Assembly (NCBI GenBank): GCA_025084515.1 | Contig: JAJAGP010000940.1 | Location: 124,001-188,000, forward strand | Length of the DNA: 64,000 bases | Direction: 5' to 3' | Source: Ancistrus triradiatus | Lineage: Eukaryota; Chordata; Actinopteri; Siluriformes; Loricariidae | Shown: one piece after another, positions 1 to 11,423 of the stretch | Layout: the number at the start of each line of letters is the position of its first letter | How positions within the stretch are numbered: position 1 is the first letter of the stretch | The notes under the pieces: generated by a model | The model's input: only the letters and a program-made list of their open reading frames with translations | Told to the model about the DNA's origin: nothing | Databases searched by the model: none | Program-made: the position numbers and the translations under genes

Positions 1-764
1 GTACAAACAAATTTGGAAGGCACATATCACAACCGCTCCATGTTTAAGGCATTTTCTAAAGAAACAGGAGGATGTGGTTGGTGGAAAATAAAGACTTTAA
101 AGCAAAGTTTAAAGAACCTAAGGACGTAAACCAAAGAAGTGGCCGAATAACGTGCCCCTTTTGACATGGCCACTAAAGAACTAACTGTTGACTCCATTTT
201 GATTGTTTACCTCTGGATGAGTGGGTCATGTGCAGCATTGCTATTTTGTGCATGAGCGTCAGTTTAGGATCGTGAACAGTTCAGGCGAAGGTTGGACTGT
301 AGGTCACATTAAAAAGATAGTGAGAACAGTCTAAAAATTGATGGATGTGGTGAGAAAATCAGATTTAGGTCATTTTGCCTGCTGTGTGGTTGCAGCAATA
401 CTCTCTTTACATGCTAAGCTGAACATCTTGCCACATACAAAGGAAATTGAGCAGTACTGTGTGTAAGTCAGGACTCCTAAGAACATGTTCGGTCTCAGCC
501 TGCAGAAGCAGTTTCCCTGTTTATGCCTCCTCTTTAGGTTTATCTGATGCTGAACATAAGCACCATAAATAAAACACTTAATGGTTCCATCTTCCTGCCA
601 CGATGCACATAATAGAGTCCAGTTGGTGGCGATAAAGTATCAATACGGTTTGCCAGTTGTTATAAAACCCAAAAAAGAAGAAATTTTTATACACAAGAAG
701 AAGAGCGATCATAGGCATATTATGTGTATTATATTACATTAGATTATTATATTATCTATATGTA
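1..764. other. Intronic sequence, partly an old interspersed repeat
   Basis: Nothing coding is recognised in 1-560. From about 600 to 700 the text (a GTTGGTGGCG-like start, then TTGCCAGTTG, TATAAAACCC and a GAAGAAG-rich tail) resembles a widespread fish interspersed repeat, but I cannot name it. 700-764 is AT-rich. Confidence 0.4.
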
Positions 765-1532
765 CACTGCCTGGCTAAAAAAAGGTCACACATTCTAATG
801 TTCATTGTGACATCGTCTCCACAAGCTTCTGCAATGTCACATTTATTTCTGTCCAGAGTTACATTCAGTTTTCTCCCAAGATCTTGTATTGATGATGGAG
901 ATTTGTTCCACTGCAGAAAGTCTTCTCTAGCACATCCCAAAGATTCTCAATGGGGTTCAGCTCTGGACTCTGTGGTGGCCAATCCATGTGTGATAATGAT
1001 GGCTCATGCTCCCTGAACCACTATTTCACAATCTGACCCTTCTGAAACAGATGAACATCTTTTTCAAGAGCACAGGATGTGTCTTTCAACATGGTTCAAT
1101 CTGATTCTAGTTTATTGGTTACCTGGACGATTAGGTTCTCCACAATGGGAGGTAGAGCTTTTAGTGTGGCTGCCCCCTTGCTCTGGAACTCACTTTCTCT
1201 TTCTTTGTTCTCTATAATCTGTCTTTCTCAGACTAAAACTTATCTTTTCTCACAACAGTTTCACTCATCATCATCATCATCTTCTTCTGTATAATCTATG
1301 ATATTACAGTAAAGCAACCTTGGGTGTTGTGAAAGGCGTTATAAGTGCAATGTATTATTATTATGGTTTAACAAATGAGAAGCTACTCACTGCATCAGAT
1401 AGGGTTAAATAAGTTGTTGCTGACTGAAACATAATCACCAATGCAGTATTTATACTATGGGAGGCTCTTTTTAAAACTATAACTATTTGCTTAGTTAAAT
1501 CCAGGTGGTGACCTTTTTTTGGCTAGGCAGTG
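765..1532 (-). mobile_element. Tc1-D: decayed Tc1-like transposon containing a LINE piece
   Basis: Both ends match as inverted repeats: CACTGCCTGGCTAAAAAAAG on the left and its complement, ending GGCTAGGCAGTG, on the right. TA flanks each side (763-764 and 1533-1534), as expected for Tc1/mariner insertion. On the minus strand near 935-995 the peptide DWPPQSPELNPIENLWDV is readable. This is the C-terminal DDE motif of a Tc1 transposase with its catalytic Glu. The rest of the transposase is broken, and its N-terminal part is replaced by an unrelated LINE fragment in the middle. The whole copy is only 768 bp, against about 1.6 kb for a full Tc1. Confidence 0.85.
1081..1375 (+). mobile_element. 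LINE 3' end fragment inside Tc1-D
   Basis: The + strand encodes TMGGRAFSVAAPLLWNSL followed by a KTYLFSQ-type ending. This is the C-terminus typical of fish non-LTR reverse transcriptases of the L2/Rex group. A 3' tail with GTGAAAGGCGTTATAAGTGC follows, as in the short tails of these LINEs. Only the last 60-70 residues remain. A TCATCATCATC run lies just after the coding part. Assignment to a particular LINE clade is uncertain. Confidence 0.7.
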
Positions 1533-3024
1533 TACATTATATCAGTCTATTAGTGCGATTTCAGACACCCCCTCAGTCTCGGTGCCGCTGTTCCACAACA
1601 GTCATTTGGGGTCGGGAATTGATTAATCCTATTTACATTACTTCTTATAGGGAAATTTGATTCCGACTTCTGGAACCACTTACGTTCGAATTCCGAGTAT
1701 CTGAGTATGAGTGAACCCTTGGGACACTTGCAGACAGAAAACAGAATTGCAGTCTTGAAGGCAGAAAACAACATTCTTTTTGCTTTAGTTACAAGTGAGT
1801 GTTTAAAATTTTATAAAAGATAAGAATTGCTGTATTGTACATCCTGTTTGAGCCTTCTCCTAAGGTTTATTCCTTACAGAAAAAGGGAGTTTTTCCTTTT
1901 CATTTGGGGTCTAGAAGTGGTTTCTAGTAATACTGGTTTGTGACAATGCCTGTTATTAATAGCTCTACATCATTAAAACTATGTTTAATTAAATAATGCA
2001 TTTTCTAGGGTCAGACCTGTAAATGAACTGCATTTCCTGAGAACCTGGCTTTGAACCCTAGGCTGGACGTACAAAGTGAATGACTGGCATCCCATCCGGG
2101 AGAACTCTCGTCTGCATTCAATGAATTCTGCGATACGCTCCATGATCCTGACCTGATGGGGTCAAAATAGGAACACATACAATACATATTTGTAGTCCGT
2201 CAGAAAACCCAAACATTGATACTGACACAATGGACAAACTATAAATTTTTGAGAGGCATCGTCTATGTGAGAATGCAGTTGTACTGAGGGCTTATCTGTT
2301 TGCTATCTGTATTAGATCTCAGCTTGCTGCATATTGATCTGCACCCTGATCTGCTTGTCCCGCCCAAGGCCCTGGCCGGATGTCGTATCCCATCAGGCCA
2401 TGCGTTCCAATAATAAATAATGACCAGTGTGTGGAAATGTACCCGAAAACAATTTTCACGTCTTTCCCGACAATTAGCTTTGAGCGGATCGATGACTGTC
2501 TGGATGTCTGAGGTTTTTCGAAGAGAGATGAGAGACTTGTGTGGCTGGCGGTGAGGGGTGGTGGGTGGATGAGAAGCAATGATCCTGAACATGAAGAGGA
2601 ATGAGCTTTAAGCTTCGCTGAACACACAGAGGCTTTCAGCGATGGCTTCATCAGGTCCATGCTATTTTCATTCTCTCCTTTATTGTTTTATATTCTACCT
2701 TGTGTCTTATTAGAGTGATAGTTCAGCAGCTTTACATGTCAGATTAGTCCCTTTATTAAAAGGAGAACACTTCTGACTGTCAGACGATAAAAATGTTTAT
2801 GAGCTCTTTCTGGACAGGACTGTTTTTACATGAGTAGCTAAATGTAATTCCATCTTTTACAAGTGTCACTTTGTGATTTTATTTCCAAGTTGGCCACTTG
2901 GATCAATTTCCCCCATCCGGATAGATATCTCTGTGACTTTGCAATGGAGAAAAGCATTTTGAATGCTTCTGCAGAACATATTCGGACTGCTAGATTGACT
3001 AATGACTTATATTGATGGCACAGG
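1533..3024. other. Intronic sequence, mostly unassigned
   Basis: No exon or complete element is recognised. A short stretch at about 2040-2165 (GACTGGCATCCCATCCGGG and following) resembles the tail of fish tRNA-derived SINEs. The part around 2260-2660 is more CpG-containing than its neighbours, but its overlapping short reading frames show no family features. Confidence 0.35.
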
Positions 3025-3125
3025 AGTAAGGCCACTAAGGGCCCACACACTAAGGGCCATTTAGAAACACCAATTAACCTAACACACATGTCTTTGGACT
3101 GTGGGAGGAAACCAGAGTACCTGGA
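3025..3125 (-). mobile_element. S1 SINE fragment (tail half)
   Basis: The text AATTAACCTAACACACATG followed by TTTGGACTGTGGGAGGAAAC is the complement of the conserved tail shared by the S1-type tRNA-derived SINEs at 3848 and 52487. The tRNA head is missing. Confidence 0.65.
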
Positions 3126-3847
3126 GTAAAATTTCCCAAAATTCCTCCTGCTGATCCATGCTGCTGTGCTAGTATTTTATTGTTCTTGCCCCACTTTTAT
3201 TTAGGATTACATTATGGTTACATTTAGGTTAGCCACAGCAAAACACTAATGCACTGAAATAAGCAATGTGGTGCTGTCCAGTGTATGTTTATTTTTAGAG
3301 GACATACAAACTGCATTGCTAGTGTGAGTGCAGCTTGACAGTAGCTTTCTTCTTTTCTGTGTGTACCTGTGTTAGTCGTGTTGGTTTACCCATGAGAGGA
3401 GGCCAGCAATCCATCAGACCATTAATCAGACAGTAAGACTAGCTCTCTCCCTCTCTCTCACAGTATTTCTTTCTTTCTCATCTTCACCTCCAGTCGTCTT
3501 CTTTTCTTCTTTTATCTCACCTTATGTTCTTTCTGACCTCATGTTCTTTCTCTTCTCATTTTCCCCGATTTTAGTTTCATCTTTCCACCTTGGCCTATTT
3601 CTTTTTCCTATTTTTCTTTTTTAATCATCTCTCTTTCTTAACTATTCACTTGCTTTTTATCTTTCTTACTGCCATTTTGGCTGCACCAAGCAAAACTGAC
3701 ATCAGTAATCCTGTTACTAATACCTGTGATGGATTTATTATCAGTTTGATTAATAAGGAAGACCATTTACTTCTATTTTTAATGTTTCTCATACATTATA
3801 GCTAGGGGTGAAACATTTCACCAAGGTGTCTGGGTTGGATTAATGCA
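3126..3847. other. Intronic sequence with pyrimidine-rich part
   Basis: Nothing coding is seen. Positions 3430-3670 are CT-rich on the + strand. Short reading frames in that part are Phe/Leu/Ser-rich because of base composition. Confidence 0.4.
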
Positions 3848-4214
3848 GGGCAGCACAGTGGCACAGTGGTTAGCGCTGTTGCCCTACAGACATGAGTTCA
3901 AGTCCCAGCTCAATCCCTGCTTGTGTGGAGTTTATGTTCTCTCTCTGTCAGTTTTCCCTGGGTACTTTGGTTCCTCTTGCATTCTTAATGCAGTGGTACT
4001 TGAAAGTTTGTGAACCCTTTAGAATTTTCTATATTTCTGCATATGACCTAAAACATCATCAGATTTTCACACAAGTCCTAAAAGTAGATAAAGAGAACCC
4101 AGTTAAACAAATGAGACAAAAATATTATACTTGGTCATTTATTTATTTGAGGAAAATGATCCAATATTACATATTAGTGAGTGGCAAAAGTATGTGAACC
4201 TTTGCTTTCAGTAT

Positions 4215-5246
4215 CTGGTGTGACCCCATCTGTGCAGCAATAACTGCAGCTAAACGTTTCCTGTAGCTGTTGATCAGTCCTGCACACCGGCTTGGAGGAA
4301 TTTTAGCCTGTTCCTCGTACAGAACAGCTTCAAGCCCAGCTATGGGATGTTGGTGGGTTTCCTCACGAATTAGCTTGCTCACTTCAGGTCCTTCCACAAC
4401 GTTTCGCTTGGATTAAGGTCAGGACTTTGACTTGGCCATTCCAAAACATTAACTTTATTCTTCTTTAACCATTCTTTGGTAGAACGACTTGTTTGCTTAG
4501 GGTCATTGTCTTGCTGCATGACCCACCTTCTCTTGAGATTCAGTTCATGGACAGATGTCCTGACATTTTTCTTTAGAATTCTCTGATAGAATTCAGAATT
4601 CATTGTTCCATCAATGATAGCAAGCCATCCTGGCCCAGATGCAGCAACACAGGCCCAAACCATGATACTACTACTACTACCACCACCACCACCACCACCA
4701 TGTTTCACAGATGGGATAAGGTGCTTAGGCTGGAATGCAGTGTTAAAACATAACACTTTTCTTTAAATAAAAATTTCCGTTTGGTCTCATCCATCCATAA
4801 AACATTCTTCCAATAGCCTCATGGCTTGTTCATGTGATCTTTATCAAAATGCAGACGAGCAGCAATGTTTTTTTGGAGAGCAGTGGCTTTCTCCTTGCAA
4901 CCCTGCCATACACACCATCATTGTTCGGTGTTCTTCTGATGGTGGACTCATGAACATTAACATTAGCCAATGTGAGAGAAGCTTTCAGTTGCTTAGAAGT
5001 TATCCTGGGGTCCTTTGTGACCTTGCCTACTATTACATGCCTTGCTCTTTGAGTGATCTTTGTTGGTCGACCACTCCTGGGGAGGGTAACAATGGTCTTG
5101 AATTTCCTCCATTTGGACACAATCTGTCTGATTATGGATTGCTGGAGTCCCAACTCTTTAGAGATGATTTTGTAACCTTTTCCAGCCTGATGAGCATCAA
5201 CAAATCTTTTTCTGAGGTCCTCAGGAATCTCCTTTGTTCGTGCCAT
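4215..5246 (-). pseudogene. Tc1-A transposase, frameshifted
   Basis: Cut-and-paste DDE transposase. The N-terminus starts MARTKEIPEDLRKRFVDAHQ, followed by a helix-turn-helix (KIISKELGLQQSIIRQIVSK) and a GRPTK hook-like motif. The middle and C-terminus carry HGGG...SIMVWACVAASGPG, QQDNDPKQTSRSTKEW and WPSQSPDLNPSETLWKDLK. The catalytic acids remain readable: Asp in MDETK, Asp in QQDNDPK and Glu 34 residues later in NPSE, i.e. DD34E. The N- and C-terminal parts share a frame, while the part from about 4380 to 4756 is shifted, so at least two frameshifts are needed. NPSE replaces the usual NPIE. A CTA/CCA run at 4669-4701 inflates the Gly loop to seven Gly and four Ser. Confidence 0.9.
4669..4701 (-). 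repeat. (CTA)n(CCA)n trinucleotide run inside a transposase
   Basis: On the minus strand this reads as GGT codons followed by AGT codons, lengthening the conserved His-Gly-Gly-Gly-Ser segment. Other Tc1-A copies have the short form (for example 24424-24440), so the run expanded in this copy. Confidence 0.9.
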
Positions 5247-5660
5247 GATACACTTCCACAAACGTGTTTGAAGAGCAGACTTTGATAGATCCCTGTTCTT
5301 TAAATAAAGTATCCTGACACCTGATTGTCATCCCATTGAATGAAACCACTTGACTCTAATTTCACCTTCAAATTAACTGCTAATCCTAGAGGTTCACATA
5401 CTTTTGCCAGTCACTAATATATAATATTGGATCATTTTCCTTAATAAATAAATGACCAGGTATAATATTTTTGTCTCATTTGTGTAACTGGGTTCTCCTT
5501 CTCTACTTTAGGAATTGTGTGAAAATTTGATGATGTTTTAGGGCATATTTATGCAGAAATATAGAAATTCTAAAGGGTTCATAAAGATTTCAAGCACCAC
5601 TGTACATGTTAGGACAGCTGGTGTGTTTAAATTGTCCCAGTGTGTCTGTTTGTGTGCAGT

Positions 5661-6324
5661 GTAAAAAAAAAAAAATGATTACAAAGGGTTGTATAAAGAA
5701 ACTATTCAAATTGTTACAATTTTTCTGAAGTATCTTAGTTGCATGTGAAATATAATCATAAAGGGTTACTTTTACCCACGCTAACTCTTTCTTCGCTCCT
5801 GTACATGACGATATTTTTAACTAAATAAGTAATGAGTAATTAGTCATATTGATTAATTCATAGATATTGCAGAGCCGTTGACTCCCTCTGTGGGCGTTCC
5901 TGGCTCCAGTATGCAAATTAGCGGATTAATAGCCTCTTTGTTTTGGGATTAATGTGTTTGTGCACTGGCGTAGTTTGTTTTATGTTTGTGGCATCTTGTT
6001 TATCTCATGGAAAGCTCATGTGTGTCCGCGTGTTGATTTTTGTATGGGAAAAGTTATCCCTTGTACGTACCGTGAGCTTGTTTGCTTTGTGTGAGGATGG
6101 GTTGCGGGGTAAGGATTCATGTTTCAGTGGTCTCACACCATACTGACTGGTAAAATAGATCGTATCAGGGCTGGTAATGAAGATTTTCATGATTAACAAA
6201 CCCTGTATCACAGCTCTGATGTTTTTGCCCCCCCCCCAGTGTTACAGTATTAGTAGTACATGTTATTATATATAACACCACAGCAATCTGATTGGCTGAG
6301 AGATTATTTTCCCGTGGCTTTATT
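5661..6324. other. Intronic sequence, no element recognised
   Basis: An A13 run lies at about 5664 and a C9 run near 6229. The text between shows no exon. 6245-6324 includes TATTATATATAACACC followed by sequence that leads into the P-type repeat and may be its left part. Confidence 0.35.
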
Positions 6325-7375
6325 GATGATAATGGCACTCTGACCAACGCTCTCTAGCAACGACGCCCACCCTAAAAATCAGTTAAGTTATAATGAGTAA
6401 AACACTGCCGAAATAATAAAAAGCAATAATTAGTAAAATCTATTGGTTTTGAAAATGATTTACATTTGGGAGATGAAGCAATTAATGACCAACCTGAGCC
6501 AAAGGTTTATCACCTTTAGGATTTGAAAGCTCAGGAAAAGTGAAACGCAGTCAGTCCTTTAAATCAAACGCCCGGCTCTTAATGGATTCCCAGCTCGACT
6601 GAAGAGCAACGAGACTGAAGATCAGTTTTAGTCCCATCCACAAAAATGCTAAATCAGCTTCATCCCTCACAAAGACGTCGTTTGCTGGAGTTAAACTCGG
6701 CTCTTTCATTAAACCCCATCGGCGGCTGATCGGAGCTTCGTTCCTCTGACAGGTTTGTTATCTGTAAGTCCAGCTCTAACCCAGAGAAGCTGCTGATGCT
6801 CTGTAGCTCTGCCCTTACATTTCTGACTGATCAGATCCACATTAAGAGCTTCATCATACAGATTTATAATCACTAATCAAACGGGGTCCTAGACTTTGGT
6901 TAGAACACCGGGATCTCCCTCCGATCTGCTTCAGTCGGTAGAATAGTGGATCTTAGTAACAGCCTGCCTTATAACCCCACCCATTTTATCTGCTGAATGT
7001 AAATAAACTTCTCTTTTAATAAATTAAAAACTTACCCAATCGAATATTTGTGTTTATTGTCTGTATATAAAAGTTATTGTAATTCTTGTTGCTCGACTTT
7101 AAAGACTGAAGAGCTTAGCCGCGGGGGACCGATAGAATGGAACTATTTTACCTCACGGAAGGCTGATAAACAAATATTTTTTTCTGTCCTCTTTATCTTA
7201 AAATCTAACAATAAACTGTGGTATAATCGCGGTAATATACCGGGGGTCGTGCTTTAAGGTGCGATATTGGCACGGGTGTTCTGATCTGTACTCGGCCTGT
7301 GGCCTTGTGCCTACGACCACATCACACCCGTGCCAATATCTAGGGGTAAAGCACTCCATTTCGTGTATTATTGCT
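6325..7375 (+). repeat. P repeat copy 1 (~1 kb, ends in a palindrome)
   Basis: This stretch is closely similar, over its full length, to 28160-29165. Shared text runs from AATGGCACTCTGAC through GGTCCTAGACTTTGGTTAG to the terminal palindrome. No coding potential is seen and I do not recognise the family. The right 150 bp form a long inverted repeat: the core arms GATATTGGCACGGGTGT (7263-7279) and its exact complement (7324-7340) surround a 44-nt spacer. Outer arms around TGCTTTA/TAAAGCA and GCGGTAATA/TATTATTGC also pair, imperfectly. It may be a non-autonomous DNA transposon or a foldback element joined to other sequence. Confidence 0.75.
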
Positions 7376-8639
7376 TAATTATTATTACATATTGGCAGAT
7401 TTTCTACTAGAAATTGGAAAGTAAATGTTTCTCAAGTATTGTAAGAAATTGTTTGTGTAATGTATTGAGAAATGTTAGGTAGCCTTTACCTACTTTCTTT
7501 TAGCATTTCATAGTTGTTAAATTAGGTGCTCTTGATTTGAAAATATGGAGTGAAATTTCTGAACAAAACGAGCACAAATTGTCTCCTCAATTTTTTTTTA
7601 GAGTAGATTCTATAGGTTGCTTTTTACAGTGTGAATGTGCCCTGTGCTGCTGGTTAGGCCCCTGCTTTCTCGCGACCCTGGATTAAGGGGATATGAAAAG
7701 TGAGTGAGTGAGTATTTTAGTGCACTGGTGGCATGCAGTATTGTGATGTAATTATATATTTTTTGAGATGTATGAGACTAAGATTGTAAAAGTCCCATGG
7801 GCACCATGTATAACATCTTTATCAATACTCTCTTCATCCATCCTCTTTTCTTTTTCTTATCTGAATTAATATACCGGTAGCTTGGGAGTATGATTATAAA
7901 TCTAGCTAAATTCAATTCAATGTTAGCTTGAATATGCAGAATATGTTAACACTAAACGTGTTGTTGTTGTTGTTGTTGTTGTTGATAATGGGGTCGTAGG
8001 GAATGGTCCTCTTTGAAGAACACTGAACTGTGATGTGTGTCTCTGTAGAAGCTGATAATGAGCGCAGGGTCAGTGTAGCCGAACGTGTGTATTGACTGGG
8101 TTTCCTGGACACAGAGGTCACCAGCGGTGTGTAGTTCATTATGCATGAGCCTGATCCCTGATCTTTTCACGGCTAAATATAGAGCGATCGCTCATCTTTT
8201 CTCATTACAGAGAGCGTGCTACCTACCATAAGCACGGCTGATTACTGAAACCCGGAGAGATCCAGTGTGTGTTTCTGTTCGTTCAGCCCCTCATTATTCA
8301 GCAATATCGGCTTTCTGTAAGGTGAGAGGCTGGCAGTGTGGAAGAGAAGCTCCGGTGCGACCCTGGTCATAATATAATCAATGTGGCACATAAGCAGGTC
8401 CTGTCCTTTCACACACACTGTTTACCGTCACCGGTGAGGAGTTCAGAGTGCATTCAGATTACACCAGAGGAAAGGAGCTTAGAGCTAGGAAAAGACTGTG
8501 CTTGAGTTTTGGGTAAAGTATTCAATTACAGTTAAATGATACAAAACAAATGTAATTATACAGTATTTGAAGTATCTTTTTTGGTACTGAATCTTTCTTA
8601 CTGTCTTTCTTCTGATTTGATATATTTTTTCCTTTCCTT
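7376..8639. other. Intronic sequence with SINE tail and (GTT)n
   Basis: The end of an S1-like SINE tail is visible at about 7640-7715 (CTCGCGACCCTGGATTAAGG, then GTGAGTGAGTGAG). A GTT run of about nine units lies at 7960-7985. The part 8140-8480 is CpG-containing, unique-looking sequence without an open frame of note. Confidence 0.45.
7959..7985 (+). repeat. (GTT)9 microsatellite
   Basis: A simple trinucleotide run TTG/GTT ends in GATAATGG. Confidence 0.9.
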
Positions 8640-8749
8640 CTTTCTTTTTTGTTTACTTTTTTTTCCTTACTTGTGTTTTTCATCCCTCTCACTATCTAGC
8701 AGCTTTTGTCTTTCTTTTCAGCCTAGATCACTTAATTTTCTTCTTTTTT

Positions 8750-8799
<50 letters not shown>

Positions 8800-9600
8800 C
8801 TGCTTGCTTCCTTGCTTTCTTGCTTGTTTTTTTTCTTTTCTCTGTTCTTTATTATGTCCCTTTATTATGTTCTTGTTTCACTCTTCTTGGAGTGCTACTT
8901 TATCTTTGTAAATAATCTTCCCTCTTGTTTTCTTGTTTGATTGCTTTTTGTTTCTTCTCTTTTCATAATTTTGAATTTTCTTTCTTTCTTTCTTTCTCTT
9001 TCCTTGTTTTTTTCTTTCTTTCTTTCTTTCTTTCTTTCTTTCCTGCTTGCTTCCGTTCTATCTTGCTTTTTTGCTTGTTTTTCTTTTCTTTGATCTTTAT
9101 TATGTCCCTTTATTATGTTCTTGTTTCACTCTTCTTGGAGTGCTACTTTGTCTTTGTAAATAATCTTCCCACTTGCTTGCTTGTTTGATTTCTTTTTGTT
9201 TCTTCTCTTTTCTTCTCTTCTCTATGTTCTTTCTTTCTTTCGTCTTTTATGTTCTATTTTTCTTTCTATCTTACTTTTTTGTTTGTGTTTTCTTCTTGTT
9301 CTTTCATTATGTTCATTTTATTATGTTATATTATGTTTGGTTGCTTTTGTTTCTTTATTCCTATTTTTTTGAGTTCCTTTCTTTCTTTCTTTCTTTCTTT
9401 CCTTTTTTCTTGCTTGCTTGCTTTATTTTTATCTTTGCTTTTCTTAGCTGTTCTTTATTATGTTCTTGTTTCACTTTTCTTAAATTGATACCTTAATCTT
9501 TCTAAAACCACTTCCCTTCTTGCTTGTTTGGTTGCTTTTTGTTTATTTCTTTCTTTCTTTCTTTCTTTCTGTCTGTCTTTCTGTCCAACCCTCTAGTTCT
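8640..9600 (+). repeat. Pyrimidine-rich array: (TTTC)n with larger duplicated blocks
   Basis: Almost pure C/T on this strand, with several TTTC/TTCT runs (8745-8797, 9010-9042, 9375-9405, 9547-9572). Above this lies a larger period. A block containing CTCTTCTTGGAGTGCTAC and TTTGTAAATAATCTTCCC occurs at 8881 and again at 9129, 248 bp later. A more diverged third copy lies about 345 bp further, near 9470. Long Phe/Leu/Ser reading frames here are composition artefacts. Confidence 0.9.
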
Positions 9601-10139
9601 GCTCCATAAGGTCTGATTGTAATTATGAATCTGTAGTTAATGAAGGAGCGGTTTGTTTTGTTCTAGGAAAGTGGAGCAGGCGGTGTTTTATTACATGGCG
9701 CCTCTGATCCCCTTACAGAAATCTTCCCCTCTGGTGAGGCGAGCCTCCTGCTGGATCCTGTTACTCTGTATTTTTAGGGTCAAGTGTATTTCAACAGAGC
9801 TGGTCTCCATGACGATGGAAAGGTCCGGCAAAATATGGCAGCTTTAGAGTGCTTATTAATATTTCATCATCACTGATTCGTTCTAATTTCTTTTCCTAAT
9901 TACAATTAGGACAGATCGTTAATGATCGGCTTTTGGGTATGTGTGTATATATATACATAGACGAGAGAACATTCCAGTTATGTTTAATTACTGCAGTAAA
10001 TTCATTAATAATCAGAGATTTAGTGTAACAGAAATGAAATGCTGTAGTGAAGTGGTGTTTAGAGTGTAAGTATTAGTCAGGTAACAGAATGAGATCAAAT
10101 ACAACTGAGAGCAGAGCAAATACTTTAATCACACACCTG
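9601..10139. other. Unique-looking intronic sequence, candidate regulatory
   Basis: After the pyrimidine array the composition becomes balanced. 9610-9940 contains TTGTAATTATGAATC, AGTTAATGAAGG and TTACAATTAGG, all AT-core motifs like homeodomain sites, between GC-richer text. No element or exon is recognised. A regulatory role is only a guess. Confidence 0.3.
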
Positions 10140-11053
10140 GTTTTTTCATTCTTTCTTGTTTTTTATGTCCTTCTCACTCTGCTTTTTGTATTTATATTCT
10201 ACATTTTTTCTTTTTTCCTTATTTCTTGCTCTTTTTGTCTTTATTTTATTTCATTTTAGATTATTACATTGTTGCATCATTATTACTTTGTCTTTGCTTG
10301 CATTTTCACTTTTTTCATTCACTGTTTTATTTTTTTCCTCAATAATTTTTCTATTTCTTAGTGGCTTGCTCACCCTCTAACCATTTTTTACATTTTTATT
10401 CTAACTCTCTTTCATTCTCAAAGCTCCATTTTTCATCATTTTTTTGTTTGTAATTGCATTTTATTTTGTATTGATTTTCTTTCTCGCTTGCTTTTCTCTG
10501 CTTTTCATTCCTTACTCTTTTTGCTTTTTCATTAGTTTCTCTTTTTAACTACTGTTTATTTATTCTTATATTATTCTATATATTTCTTTTTACATGTATT
10601 TGTTTCTCTCTTATTATGTATGTTCCTTTATTTCTTTATTTTTTGCTGTTTTATTCCCTGTGAGACTCTTCTCACTTGCTCTTTCTGTACTCTCTATTCT
10701 TAACCACTTTCTTATTGCTTATGAGTTTTTACTGATATCTCCTTGTATTATTACATATTTGTTTTATTTATTTAATTGCCCTGCTTTTCTTTCTTTCTTT
10801 TTTTTCTTTCTTTCTATATTTTTAAATTTTTAATTATTATTTTTATTTTTTTTATGTTTTTATATTTCTTTTATAGTTTGCTGTTTTTTTTCTCTTTTTT
10901 TTTGTCAGTCTTTCCGTTTTTTTCACTTTTTTTCACCGTTGTTTTTTTTTACTTTTAAATTCTTAAATTGTTCTTAAATTGTATTTTTATAATCGTTTCT
11001 CATTTATCATGCTTCTTTCATCTTGTTTTTTTTATCTTTGTTGTTTCAGGCTT

Positions 11054-11088
<35 letters not shown>

Positions 11089-11100
11089 TTTTTCAGTCTC
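10140..11100 (+). repeat. T-rich low-complexity region
   Basis: The strand is dominated by T and TC, with a final TTTA run of about eleven units at 11051-11092. All open frames here encode Phe/Leu/Ser/Tyr-rich peptides typical of T-rich DNA. Confidence 0.9.
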
Positions 11101-11377
11101 ACTCATCACTCTGTCTTGCTTTGACATAAATGATAAATGATTCCTGAATTAATATAGAATGAAAGATGATGCGAAATAGATGTACTCATAAATAAATAAA
11201 AATTGTAATTTATGGAAATGTTATGTTAATTTATTATATCCTTATTGTACTATTTTTACATAAAAACTATATTTACATAAGTAAAAACACTAAGAGCTGT
11301 GAGGTAATAATAACTTCGTATTAGCACATGCTAATTGTCACATTTTTTATATCGTTTCTTTATTCATCACACATACA

Positions 11378-11378
11378 A

Positions 11379-11420
<42 letters not shown>
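11378..11420 (+). repeat. (CA)n microsatellite
   Basis: A run of about 21 CA units. Confidence 0.95.

Positions 11421-11423
<3 letters not shown>

Larger units (their letters stand above)
3991..5602 (-). mobile_element. Tc1-A copy 1, near full length
   Basis: This 1,612-bp Tc1-like element has about 210-bp terminal inverted repeats: 3991-4200 on the left and 5391-5602 on the right. Each arm has an outer TTGTGAACC-type motif and an inner TATGTGAACC motif, the IR/DR layout in which the transposase binds twice per end. The right end is followed by TA; the left TA is mutated. The transposase lies on the minus strand and is broken by frameshifts. This is the most complete Tc1-A copy here and serves as the reference for the shorter ones. 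Confidence 0.93.
3848..5660 (+). mobile_element. S1 tRNA-derived SINE split by a Tc1-A insertion
   Basis: The left part (3848-3990) has a tRNA-like head GGCAGCACAGTGGCACAGTG then GTTAGCGCTGTTGCC, a B-box-like GAGTTCAAGTCCC, and the tail GTGTGGAGTTTATGTTCTC. It stops at the Tc1-A left end. The tail resumes right of the transposon (5603-5660) with CATGTTAGGACAGCTGGTG then TAAATTGTCCCAGTGTGTC. The two halves abut in the order seen in the unbroken copy at 52487-52790, so the SINE is older than the Tc1-A copy. Confidence 0.8.

Noticed and set aside
4821..5285. 154-codon + strand reading frame, with relatives at 20022-20360, 45276-45791 and 55247-55618 (minus)
   Set aside because: It lies exactly opposite the Tc1-A transposase in every copy. 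Its similarity between copies follows from the transposase sequence on the other strand, so it is a shadow frame.
8536..9496. Series of long Phe/Leu/Ser-rich frames resembling membrane proteins
   Set aside because: They are produced by the (TTTC)n pyrimidine tract and have no start context or domain.
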